Assembly: GCA_028277885.1 (NCBI GenBank)
Contig: JANQFK010000023.1
Span: forward strand, 62,001-126,000
Length of the DNA: 64,000 nt
Reading direction: 5' to 3'
DNA from: Myxococcota bacterium
GTDB lineage: Bacteria > Myxococcota_A > UBA9160 > UBA6930
Positions 23,272-31,381 of the stretch are shown here, piece after piece. The notes under the pieces were generated by a model. The model did not search any database and was not told the DNA's origin. It worked only from the letters and a program-made list of their open reading frames with translations. Position numbers and translations under genes: made by a program. Within the stretch, counting starts at the first letter, position 1. Every line of letters starts with the position of its first letter.

Positions 23272-25215
23272 TCAGTCGCCCTCGGGGTGCCGGGCGACGA
23301 CGTCGAGCAGGCCCGCCCCGTAGCTCGCGATCTTCGCCGGGCCGATGCCGTGCACCCGGGCGAGGGCCTCGGCGTCCCGCGGCCGCTGGCGCGCGACGTC
23401 GCGCAGGGTGCGGTCGCTCGCCACCACGTAGGGGGGCACGCCCCCCGCGCGGGCCACGGCCAGGCGGTGGCGCCGCAGGGCCTCGAACAGCGCCTGGTCG
23501 TCGGCGTCGAGATCGGCGTCCGGCGCCTCGCGGCGGGGCCTGCGGTCGCGGGGCGGCGCGTCGGCGTCGGTGACCGGGGCCCGGCGCTCGGTGGGGAGCA
23601 GCAGGCGGGCGGCCTGCTCGCCGCGCATCACCCGCAGGCCCTCCTCGGTGAGGGCGGCCACGGGCCGGTCGCCGCCGAAGAAGTCGACCCAGCCCGCCGT
23701 CACGCAGCGGCGCAGCAGGCGGGTGATCCAGAGCTCGGAGCGCTCCGAGAGCGCGCCGAAGGTCGGCGTGCGGTCGAGGCCGCTCGACTCGAGGCGCGCG
23801 TCCTTAGCGCCGCGCAGCAGCTTGGCGGCGGCCTGAAGGCCGAAGCGGCCGTGGATGCGCGCCACGCCCGAGAGCGCCTTGCGCACCACCAGGTCCACGC
23901 TCTCGGCGTCGGCCACGTCGCGCTCCACGAGGTCGCGGCACACGTCGCAGCGCCCGCAGCCCGCGAGGGTCTCCTCCTCGTCGCCGAAGTAGCGCAGGAT
24001 GGCGTCGTGGCGGCAGCTGCCGCCCTCGGCCCAGCGCATCAGCTCGAGGAACAGGTTCCACTTGTGCTGGGCCACCTCGGCCGAGGGCGCGTCGGCGTCG
24101 ATCAGGTGGCGGCGCAGGGGCATGTCGCCCGCGGAGACCAGCAGCAGGCCCGTCGCCTCGGCGCCGTCGCGGCCGGCGCGGCCCACCTCCTGGTAGTAGG
24201 CCTCCACGGAGCTCGGCGGCGCCAGGTGCACCACCGCGCGCACGTCGGCCCGGTCGATCCCCATGCCGAAGGCGTTGGTGGCCACCACCACCTCGATCTC
24301 GCCCTCGGAGAAGCGCCGGTGCACGGTCTCGCGCACCTCGCCGTGGAGCCCGGCGTGGTAGCCCTCCACCCGGTAGCCGCGCCGCGCCAGGCGCTCGGCC
24401 TCCTGGTCCGTGGCGCGCCGCGTGGGGGCGTAGACGATGGCGCAGCCCGAGACGCTCCCGGGGGCTCCCAGGGCCTGGCCCAGGGTGGAGTCCACCGCGG
24501 CGTCGCGCTCGCGCTTCGAGTGCACCTCCCGGGCGCCGAGGGCCAGGTTCGGGCGCGCGAAGCCGCGCACGAGCTGGGGCGTGTCCTCGGCGAGGCCGAG
24601 GCGCTCGAGGATCTCGTCGCGCACCACCGGGGTGGCGGTGGCGGTGCAGGCCAGCACGCGGGCGCCTTCGAGCTCTCCCAGCACCGAGCCGATCTGGAGG
24701 TACTCGGGCCGGAAGTCGTGGCCCCACTCGCTGATGCAGTGGGCCTCGTCGATCGCGACCAGCGGGCAGTCGAGGTCGCGCAGCAGGCCCCGGAAGCCCG
24801 GGAAGGCGAGCCGCTCCGGCGCCACGTAGGCGAGCTTGTAGACGCCCCGGCCGAGGTCGCGCATGCGGGCGCGCAGCTCGTCGCCCTCGAGGGTCGCGGC
24901 CAGGAAGGTGGCCGGCACCCCCAGCGCATCCAGTGCCGCCACCTGGTCCTGCATCAGCGCGACCAGTGGCGAGACCACCAGGCTGGTGCCCGGCAGCAGG
25001 CTGGCGGGCAGCTGGTAGACGAGGCTCTTGCCCCCGCCCGTCGGTGCCACCAGCAGCAGGCGGCCGACGCGCAGCAGGGTCTCGACGGCCTCGCGCTGGC
25101 CCGGCCGGAACTTCTCGAGCCCGAAGCGCGCCAGGGCGCCCTCGAGGTCCAGGGAAGCGTCCGGCGAGAGCAGGGGGTCCGGGGCAGCGGAACCCGGATC
25201 GGGTGCGTCCGACAC
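23272..25215 (-). CDS. recQ: ATP-dependent DNA helicase RecQ
   Basis: 647 aa, ATG start. Superfamily 2 helicase motifs in order: FRPGQREAVETLL (Q-like motif 0), APTGGGKSLVYQLPA (Walker A), AIDEAHCISEWGHDFRPEY (DEAH box plus the RecQ aromatic-rich loop), CTATATP (III), HAGLHGE, VATNAFGMGIDRADVR (V), YYQEVGRAGRDG (VI). The zinc-binding domain Cys residues are present (GGSCRHD ... GCGRCDVC), then a winged-helix region. A linker leads to a C-terminal HRDC domain (about 565-640, LFEALRRHRLAVARAGGVPPYVVASDRTL). RecQ unwinds 3'-5' during recombination repair. Monocistronic; TAGCTT about 43 bases upstream may be the -10. Confidence 0.96.
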   Translation of the reverse strand: MSDAPDPGSAAPDPLLSPDASLDLEGALARFGLEKFRPGQREAVETLLRVGRLLLVAPTGGGKSLVYQLPASLLPGTSLVVSPLVALMQDQVAALDALGVPATFLAATLEGDELRARMRDLGRGVYKLAYVAPERLAFPGFRGLLRDLDCPLVAIDEAHCISEWGHDFRPEYLQIGSVLGELEGARVLACTATATPVVRDEILERLGLAEDTPQLVRGFARPNLALGAREVHSKRERDAAVDSTLGQALGAPGSVSGCAIVYAPTRRATDQEAERLARRGYRVEGYHAGLHGEVRETVHRRFSEGEIEVVVATNAFGMGIDRADVRAVVHLAPPSSVEAYYQEVGRAGRDGAEATGLLLVSAGDMPLRRHLIDADAPSAEVAQHKWNLFLELMRWAEGGSCRHDAILRYFGDEEETLAGCGRCDVCRDLVERDVADAESVDLVVRKALSGVARIHGRFGLQAAAKLLRGAKDARLESSGLDRTPTFGALSERSELWITRLLRRCVTAGWVDFFGGDRPVAALTEEGLRVMRGEQAARLLLPTERRAPVTDADAPPRDRRPRREAPDADLDADDQALFEALRRHRLAVARAGGVPPYVVASDRTLRDVARQRPRDAEALARVHGIGPAKIASYGAGLLDVVARHPEGD

Positions 25216-25257
25216 GTGACCTTCCGAGGAGGAGCCGGGCCGAGGCGGGGGAGCGCG

Positions 25258-25263
25258 AAGCTA
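25258..25263 (-). promoter_or_regulatory. Candidate -10 (TAGCTT) of recQ
   Basis: TAGCTT on the minus strand, 43 bases before the recQ ATG, in the short gap to the prenyltransferase gene's 3' end. One of the recurring TAnnnT hexamers; no convincing -35. Confidence 0.25.
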
Positions 25264-25280
25264 GCAGCTCGCCCGCCGGC

Positions 25281-26213
25281 TCACAGGTAGACGACGAGCC
25301 CGCCCACCAGCAGGAAGCCCGCCACCGCGGCCACCACCCCGGGGTCGGTGACGGCCAGCTCCGCGGGCTGGCCGCCCCGGCCCTCGGAGTAGGCGAGGTG
25401 GAGGTAGCGGAGCAGGCCGTAGAGCACGAAGGGTGCGCCGGCCAGCATGCCCCGGGAGCCGAACTTCGCCACGGTCTCGGCGTCCATGGCGTAGAGCAGG
25501 TACGTGACGAGGGCGGTGCTCGTGGTGAGCGAGATCGCGGCGTCGAGGAAGCGCACGTCGTACTGGCCGAGCACGGCGCGGTGCAGGCCCGCGTCGTCGC
25601 CGATCAGCAGCAGCTCGTGGCGGCGCTTGCACAGCGCCAGGAACACCGCGAGCACGCCGGTCGCGATCAGCAGCCACTCCGAGGCCGGAACCTCGGCGGC
25701 CAGGGCCCCGCCCTCCACGCGCAGGATGAAGAAGGCGCCGATCACGAGCACGTCCACGATCACCACGTGCTTCAGCCAGACGCTGTAGCCGAGCTGCAGG
25801 ACCAGGTAGGCGGCGAGCACGCCGGCGAAGCCCAGCCCGAGCCGCGAGCCCAGCGCGAAGGCGCCCAGGAGCGCCAGCGCGCCCGCGATCCGCGCGGCGC
25901 GGGGCGTCACGGCTCCCGCGGCGAGGGGGCGTCGGCGCTTCACGGGATGGGCGCGATCGGCCTCCAGGTCGCGCAGGTCGTTCACCACGTAGCCCGCCGC
26001 CGAGGCCAGCACGAAGGCCAGCACCGCGCAGCCCACCCGCAGCAGGGCGTCGGGCTCGAAGATGCGCTCGCCGAAGATGGCGGGCGCCACCACCAGGCCG
26101 TTCTTCACCCACTCCTTCGGCCGCAGCAGCCGCAGCAGGGCGAGGGGATCGGCGACGGCGGCCGCGGGCTCGCGCGGCGCTTCGGAGAGCGTGGACGGAT
26201 CGGGGCTAGGCAC
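25281..26213 (-). CDS. UbiA-family decaprenyl-phosphate phosphoribosyltransferase-like protein
   Basis: 310 aa, GTG start overlapping the CBS gene stop by 8 bases. About nine helices. LRPKEWVKNGLVVAPAIF and NDLRDLEADRAHPVKRRRPLAAG give the NDxxDxxxDxxHPxKxxRP pattern of the 5-phosphoribosyl-1-pyrophosphate-using UbiA branch (mycobacterial DPPR synthase, Rv3806c). The second Asp-rich side is represented by LKHVVIVDVLVIGAFFILR and CKRRHELLLIGDDA. Known members transfer phosphoribose from PRPP to decaprenyl phosphate, the first step to the arabinose donor DPA. Epimerase partners (DprE1/DprE2) are not in the window. In this Gram-negative context it might feed a pentose-containing surface glycan. 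Confidence 0.8.
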   Translation of the reverse strand: MPSPDPSTLSEAPREPAAAVADPLALLRLLRPKEWVKNGLVVAPAIFGERIFEPDALLRVGCAVLAFVLASAAGYVVNDLRDLEADRAHPVKRRRPLAAGAVTPRAARIAGALALLGAFALGSRLGLGFAGVLAAYLVLQLGYSVWLKHVVIVDVLVIGAFFILRVEGGALAAEVPASEWLLIATGVLAVFLALCKRRHELLLIGDDAGLHRAVLGQYDVRFLDAAISLTTSTALVTYLLYAMDAETVAKFGSRGMLAGAPFVLYGLLRYLHLAYSEGRGGQPAELAVTDPGVVAAVAGFLLVGGLVVYL

Positions 26214-26643
26214 GTCCCGCGATGTAGTCCTCGAGCTCCTCGATGGTCTTCTGCTGCTCGCCGATGATGCCCTTCACCACGTCGCCGATGGAGATGATCC
26301 CGGCCAGCTGCCCGTTCTCCACCACGGGCAGGTGGCGGACGCGGTTCTCGGTCATCAGCGCCATGCAGTCCTGGCCGGTCTGCTGGGAGGTGACAGTCAC
26401 CACCTCGGTGCTCATGATCTCGCGCACGCGGGTGTCCTTGGAGAAGCGGCCCTTCAGGATCACCTTGCGGGCGTAGTCGCGCTCCGAGAGCAGGCCCACC
26501 AGCTCGCCCTCGCGCACCACGCACAGCGCGCCGACGTCCCGGCTCGCCATGGCCTCCAGGGCGTCGAGGACGCTCGCGTCGGGGTCGATGGTGTGGACCG
26601 CGTAGCCCTTGTTGCCGAGCAGGGATCGAACCGTCGTCTTCAT
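26206..26643 (-). CDS. Tandem CBS-domain regulatory protein
   Basis: 145 aa made of one CBS pair: MKTTVRSLLGNKGYAVHTIDPDASVLDALEAMASRDVGALCVVREGELVGLLSERDYARKVI and the second with TGQDCMALMTENRVRHLPVVENGQLAGIISIGDVVKGII. The SERDYARK element is typical of small stand-alone CBS proteins that bind adenine nucleotides. GGAGGCG Shine-Dalgarno, ATG. It overlaps the phosphoribosyltransferase gene by 8 bases and may modulate it. TAGAAT lies 22 bases upstream of the start. Confidence 0.88.
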   Translation of the reverse strand: MKTTVRSLLGNKGYAVHTIDPDASVLDALEAMASRDVGALCVVREGELVGLLSERDYARKVILKGRFSKDTRVREIMSTEVVTVTSQQTGQDCMALMTENRVRHLPVVENGQLAGIISIGDVVKGIIGEQQKTIEELEDYIAGRA

Positions 26644-26664
26644 GCGAACGCCTCCAGCGACCCC

Positions 26665-26670
26665 ATTCTA
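26665..26670 (-). promoter_or_regulatory. Candidate -10 (TAGAAT) of CBS-phosphoribosyltransferase operon
   Basis: TAGAAT (5 of 6 to TATAAT), 22 bases before the CBS gene ATG, leaving room for a short leader with the Shine-Dalgarno. No good -35 is seen. Confidence 0.35.
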
Positions 26671-26732
26671 CAGCGCCCCGCGGGGTCTCCGGGATCCGAA
26701 TTGGTGGAGGATCCTTTCCGCAGCAGATCCGG

Positions 26733-27869
26733 CTAGTTGGGGTGCCGCGCGGCGGTCCGCGAGCCGGGCTCGGGGGGCTGCGGGTCCTCGGGAGCCGCCA
26801 CCCGCAGCTTCTCCTCGACGAACACCGCCACCACCACGTCGGGCCGCAGCCGCCGCACCAGCGCGAGATCGAGGGGCCCTCCGGTGCGCACGAAGACCGC
26901 CTCCTGGAGCTGCTCGGCGAGGATCGGGATGAGGGCGTACCCGAAGGAGTCGTGGAAGACCACGGCCCGGGGCAGCCGCGGGTCTCCCGTCGCGAGCTCG
27001 AGGCGGGCGAGGCGGTGCCCGGCCCAGCTCGGGTCGACGGGCGGCGTCTCGCCCACGGGCCGCGCCCGGGGCGGGCTCCGGCGCGCCAGCACGGCCCGGT
27101 CCTCGGCGTAGCGCAGGCCGAAGATCGAGAGCTGGTTGGAGAGGTTGCCGCCGTGCTCGTCGGCGACCCAGCGCACGTCGAAGTCGTCCCGCGCCGGGAG
27201 CCGCACCGCGGGGAAGCGCGCCCGCAGCCGCTCGAGCACGAGGCGGGCGCCGTGGAGCCCGCCGAGCTGGTTCCAGTGGGTGTCGGTGCGGTGGTAGAGG
27301 CGCTCCCGGGCGGCGCGGGTGCGGAACGGGCCGCGCAGGTCGAGGAGCTCCACGCCGTGCTCGCGACGCAGCCGGGCGGCGAGGCCGTCCGTCGGGCAGT
27401 CCTCGGCCAGCCGCTGCCGGGCGGTGTCGGGGAAGAACTCCGGGTGCACGGTATGTTTGTTCGGCGCCAGCACCCACAGGAAGGGGATCCCCTCGGCATC
27501 GAACCAGCGCTGGCGGCGCTCGGCGAGGGCGAGCCAGGGCGCCAGCTCCGCCTCGTCGAGGCGCACGCAGTGGGAGGCGGGAAGCTCCGCCTCCCGGCCC
27601 ATGTAGAGCCAGCCGTCCCGACCGATGGAGATGCCGGCGCGGTCGCGATCGTAGACCCAGACCACCTCGCGGCTCTTGCGGATCAGCAGGCTGCGGAAGC
27701 CGAAGTGGTCGCGGAAGTGGCGATCGAAGGCGGCCGGGAAGCCGGCGAGCCCGTCGAGGGAGAGGGTCGGCGCCTCGGCGAGGCGGCGGTTCTCGGCGGA
27801 GAGCGCCTCGTTCACCCCGCCCAGCCAGCCGAGGGCGGGGAGCCCGACCAGCAGCGCGAACGCCGCCAC
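26733..27869 (-). CDS. AlgX/AlgJ-like SGNH-type acetyltransferase
   Basis: 378 aa from GTG 27869, or about 395 aa from a CTG at 27920. The CTG has GGAGG 5 bases upstream and gives a more complete N-terminal anchor (basic residues then HVAAFALLVGLPALGWL). One membrane helix precedes a periplasmic catalytic domain with AlgX/AlgJ marks: GRDGWLYMGRE, YHRTDTHWNQLGG (catalytic Asp-His pair) and VVFHDSFGYALIPIL (nucleophile Ser). Such proteins acetylate exopolysaccharide hydroxyls with acetyl supplied by an AlgI-type MBOAT protein, here the directly preceding gene. Polymer identity is unknown; no alginate synthesis genes are present. Confidence 0.82.
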   Translation of the reverse strand: MAAFALLVGLPALGWLGGVNEALSAENRRLAEAPTLSLDGLAGFPAAFDRHFRDHFGFRSLLIRKSREVVWVYDRDRAGISIGRDGWLYMGREAELPASHCVRLDEAELAPWLALAERRQRWFDAEGIPFLWVLAPNKHTVHPEFFPDTARQRLAEDCPTDGLAARLRREHGVELLDLRGPFRTRAARERLYHRTDTHWNQLGGLHGARLVLERLRARFPAVRLPARDDFDVRWVADEHGGNLSNQLSIFGLRYAEDRAVLARRSPPRARPVGETPPVDPSWAGHRLARLELATGDPRLPRAVVFHDSFGYALIPILAEQLQEAVFVRTGGPLDLALVRRLRPDVVVAVFVEEKLRVAAPEDPQPPEPGSRTAARHPN

Positions 27870-27930
27870 GTGGAGGCGGTCGCGGACGGGATGGGGGCGC
27901 GGGCGCGGCGGCGGGCTCAGGGCGACCTCC

Positions 27931-29370
27931 TCAGAACCGGAAGTAGATGAAGGGGTCGAAGGTGCGCACCGCGAGCTGGGTCGCGCAGGCCAGCCACACC
28001 GCCGCGATCCCCGCGGTGCTCGTCGCGGCGCCGAGCCCGTCCCAGGCGCCGGCCCAGCGCCCCGGCGCGCGCTCGCGCCAGGCGTCGAGGCGGTCCCGGG
28101 CGGCCGCCCACCAGGGCGTCGCGCCGAGCACGCCCGCCGCGAAGGCCGCCAGCACGGCGCCGTCGGCCTGGTCCACCAGGTAGCCCGGCGCCGCGGTGCT
28201 CGAGCCGCCGAGGGGGAGCATCGCGCCGAGCATCGCCAGGGCGTGGGGCAGGTCGTCGGCGCGGAAGAACACCCACGCCACCATCACCACGGCGAGGACG
28301 TAGAGGTGGGCCAGCGGCCGCGGGACCGCGAGGCGCGGGGCCGCGCGCTCGGCCACCAGGAAGGCGCCGTGGAACAGGCCCCAGACCACGAAGCTCCAGC
28401 TGGCGCCGTGCCACAGACCGCAGAGCAGGAAGACCAGCAGGAGGTTGCGGCCGGTGCGCAGCGCCCCGCCGCGGCTGCCGCCGAGGGGCACGTAGAGGTA
28501 GTCGCGGAACCAGGTCGAGAGCGAGATGTGCCAGCGTCGCCAGAAGTCGCGGATCGACGCCGCCGCGTAGGGGTGGCGGAAGTTCTCGGGGATGCGGAAC
28601 CCGAGCATGCGACCCAGCCCGATCGCCATGTCGGAGTAGCCCGAGAAGTCGAAGTAGATCTGGAGCGTGTAGCAGGCCACCCCGAACCAGGCGACGCCGG
28701 CGTCGAGCTCGCCGGCGCCGAGGGCGAAGATCCGGTCCGCCGGGCCGGCCAGGGTGTCGGCGATCAGCACCTTCTTGGCGAGCCCGATGCTGAAGCGGCG
28801 CACGCCCTCGGCGAAGCCCCCGAGATCGACGCGTCGGGCCGCGATCTGGGGCGCGAGGTCGCGGTAGCGCAGGATCGGGCCGGCGATCAGCTGGGGGAAC
28901 AGGGAGATGAAGAGGCCGAGGCGCAGGGGCCGCGTGGGCTCGCGCACCTCGCCGCGGTGCAGGTCCACGAGGAACGAGATGGCCTGGAAGGTGAAGAACG
29001 AGATCCCGATGGGGAGGTGGACCGGCGCCAGCTCGACGGGGCCGAGGCCCAGGGCCGAGGTGGCGACGGACAGGTTGTCCGCGACGAAGTTCGCGTACTT
29101 GAAGACGCCGAGCAGGAGCAGGTTGGCCGCCACCGCGAAGCCCAGCACGCGCCGCGGCGGCAGCCGCCCGGCCTCGAGGGCGCGCCCGGCGGCGGCGTTC
29201 ATCGCGATGGAGGCGAGCATCACCGCCGTGTAGGCGAGCTCGCCCCAGGTGTAGAAGAGCAGGCTCGCCACCAGCAGCAGGGCGTTGCGCGCGCGCGGCG
29301 GCAGCGCGGTGTGGAGGAGCAGCACCCCGGGCAGGAACAGGAACAGGAAGGTGGGCGAGCTGAAGACCAT
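27931..29370 (-). CDS. MBOAT-family O-acyltransferase (AlgI-like)
   Basis: 479 aa, ATG start, about ten to twelve helices. AlgI/DltB hallmarks: FSSPTFLFLFLPGVLLLH at the start, FKYANFVADNL, PIGISFFTFQAISFLVD, YFDFSGYSDMAIGLGRMLGFRIPENFRHPY, RRWHISLSTWFRDYLYVPLGGSR, and the catalytic His in LLCGLWHGASWSFVVWGLFHG. It moves acetyl groups from the cytoplasm across the inner membrane to a periplasmic transferase. The AlgX-like partner follows after a very short gap, so the two form an O-acetylation module. Confidence 0.93.
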   Translation of the reverse strand: MVFSSPTFLFLFLPGVLLLHTALPPRARNALLLVASLLFYTWGELAYTAVMLASIAMNAAAGRALEAGRLPPRRVLGFAVAANLLLLGVFKYANFVADNLSVATSALGLGPVELAPVHLPIGISFFTFQAISFLVDLHRGEVREPTRPLRLGLFISLFPQLIAGPILRYRDLAPQIAARRVDLGGFAEGVRRFSIGLAKKVLIADTLAGPADRIFALGAGELDAGVAWFGVACYTLQIYFDFSGYSDMAIGLGRMLGFRIPENFRHPYAAASIRDFWRRWHISLSTWFRDYLYVPLGGSRGGALRTGRNLLLVFLLCGLWHGASWSFVVWGLFHGAFLVAERAAPRLAVPRPLAHLYVLAVVMVAWVFFRADDLPHALAMLGAMLPLGGSSTAAPGYLVDQADGAVLAAFAAGVLGATPWWAAARDRLDAWRERAPGRWAGAWDGLGAATSTAGIAAVWLACATQLAVRTFDPFIYFRF

Positions 29371-29467
29371 GGGCGATCCCGGGCACCGCCGGTGCCCCAG
29401 GACCCGCTCTTCGTCCAGCCGCGCGCCGCTCTTGAGAAGCCGTCGCGGGGACGGGGACTTGGGGCGA

Positions 29468-31312
29468 TCAGCTGCGCGAGGACTTGCGCTGGCTGGCGGC
29501 GAGGGCCCGCTTGCGCAGGCGCAGCGCCGCCGGCGTCACCTCGAGGAGCTCGTCGTCGGCGATCCACTCGAGGGCCGACTCGATGGTGAGGGCGCGGGGC
29601 GGCGAGACCACCGCCGCCTCGTCCTTCCCGGCGGCGCGGATGTTGGTGAGCTTCTTCTGGCGGCACACGTTCACGTTCATGTCGCCGGCGCGCCGGTTCT
29701 CGCCCACCACCTGGCCCTCGTAGACGGGCACGCCGGGGCCCAGGAAGAGGGTGGCGCGCTCCTGGATGTGGAACAGCGCGTAGGGGGTGGTGCGGCCGGC
29801 CTCGCTTGCCACGATGGCGCCCACGGGCCGCTCGGCGAGGGCGCCGGCGTGGGGCTCGTAGCCGCGCACGGTGCGGTGCAGCACGCCCTCGCCGCGCGTG
29901 TCCGTGAGGAACTCGCTGCGGTAGCCGAACAGGCCGCGGCTCGGCACGACGTAGTGCAGGTGCATGCGGCCGCCGCGGGGGTCCATGGAGACCAGGCGCC
30001 CCCGGCGCGTGGCGAGCTTCTCCATCACCGCCCCCGAGTACGTCTCGGGCACCTCGATCAGCACGTCCTCCACGGGCTCGCAGGTGCGGCCGTCGATCTC
30101 CCGCGGGATGATCTCCGGGCGCGACACGGCGAACTCGTAGCCCTCGCGGCGCAGGGTCTCGATCAGCACCGCGATCTGCAGCTCGCCGCGTCCCGCCACC
30201 TCGAACACCTCCCGGGAGTCGGTTTCCTCGACGCGGATCGAGACGTTGCCCAGGGCCTCGCGGCGCAGGCGCTCCCCGATCTGGCGGCTGGTGAGGAAGC
30301 GGCCCTCCTGGCCCGCGAAGGGCGAGGTGTTGACCGAGAAGCGCACGCGGATCGTGGGCGGGTCGATGGCGATGCGCGGCAGCGGGTCCGGCTGGCCGAG
30401 GTCGCAGACCGTGTCGCCGATCTCGATGCTGTCGATCCCGGCCAGCATCACGATGTCGCCCGCGAGGGCCTCCTCGAGCTCCACCCGGTCGAGGCCGCGG
30501 GTGCCGAAGAGCTTGGTGACCCGGAAGCTGTCGGCGGCCCCGGCCTCCGCCACCCGCACCACCGTGGCGCCCCGGCGCAGGCGGCCCCGGGCCACCCGGC
30601 CGATCACCAGGCGGCCGAGGAAGTCGTCGTAGCCCAGGGTGACGGCCTGGAACTGGAGCGCCCCGTCGGGGTCCACCCGCGGCGGCGGGGCGTGCTCGAG
30701 CACGGTCTCGAGCAGCGGACGCAGGTCCTTCATCTCGCCCTCGGGGTCGAGGCCCGCCACGCCGGCCTTCGCGGAGCTGAACACCACCGGGAACTCGAGC
30801 TGCTCGTCGCTGGCGCCGAGCTCGACCATCAGGTCGAACACCTCGTCCACCACCGCATGGGCCCGCTGCTCGGACCGGTCGATCTTGTTCACCACCAGGA
30901 TCGTGCGCAGGCCGTGGGCCAGGGCCTTGCCCAGCACGAAGCGCGTCTGGGGCATCACGCCCTCGACGGCGTCCACCAGCAGCAGCACGGCGTCCACCAT
31001 GCCGAGCACCCGCTCCACCTCGCCGCCGAAGTCGGCGTGGCCCGGGGTGTCGACGAGCTGGATGCGGACGCCCTCGAACTCCACGGCGGTGTTCTTGGCC
31101 ATGATGGTGATGCCGCGCTCGCGCTCGAGGTCCTGGCTGTCCATGGCGCGCTCGGGCACGTCCTGGTTGGCGCGCAGCAGCCCGGTGAAGCGGAACAGGC
31201 CGTCCACCAGGGTGGTCTTGCCGTGGTCCACGTGGGCGATGATGGCCAGGTTGCGCAGATCCTTGCGCGGCGGCAGCGCCTCGGCGCCGTGGCTCGGGGT
31301 CTCGGTGGTCAT
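29468..31312 (-). CDS. typA: Ribosome-associated GTPase TypA/BipA
   Basis: 614 aa, ATG start. Translational GTPase: [15 protein letters not shown] (G1, about 26-40), [14 protein letters not shown] (G2), [15 protein letters not shown] (G3), [11 protein letters not shown] (G4), SSAKAGVAG (G5). EF-G-like domain III ([35 protein letters not shown]) and the BipA-specific C-terminal domain ([44 protein letters not shown]) complete it. The family binds 70S ribosomes and helps 50S assembly and stress adaptation. Monocistronic on the minus strand, with 70-100-base gaps on both sides. Confidence 0.97.
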   Translation of the reverse strand: MTTETPSHGAEALPPRKDLRNLAIIAHVDHGKTTLVDGLFRFTGLLRANQDVPERAMDSQDLERERGITIMAKNTAVEFEGVRIQLVDTPGHADFGGEVERVLGMVDAVLLLVDAVEGVMPQTRFVLGKALAHGLRTILVVNKIDRSEQRAHAVVDEVFDLMVELGASDEQLEFPVVFSSAKAGVAGLDPEGEMKDLRPLLETVLEHAPPPRVDPDGALQFQAVTLGYDDFLGRLVIGRVARGRLRRGATVVRVAEAGAADSFRVTKLFGTRGLDRVELEEALAGDIVMLAGIDSIEIGDTVCDLGQPDPLPRIAIDPPTIRVRFSVNTSPFAGQEGRFLTSRQIGERLRREALGNVSIRVEETDSREVFEVAGRGELQIAVLIETLRREGYEFAVSRPEIIPREIDGRTCEPVEDVLIEVPETYSGAVMEKLATRRGRLVSMDPRGGRMHLHYVVPSRGLFGYRSEFLTDTRGEGVLHRTVRGYEPHAGALAERPVGAIVASEAGRTTPYALFHIQERATLFLGPGVPVYEGQVVGENRRAGDMNVNVCRQKKLTNIRAAGKDEAAVVSPPRALTIESALEWIADDELLEVTPAALRLRKRALAASQRKSSRS

Positions 31313-31381
31313 GGGCGCGCGGAACGTAGCGGGCAGGTCCGGATCCCGCCCGGAGGCCGCGCGGGGCCCCGGCTCTCTCGG

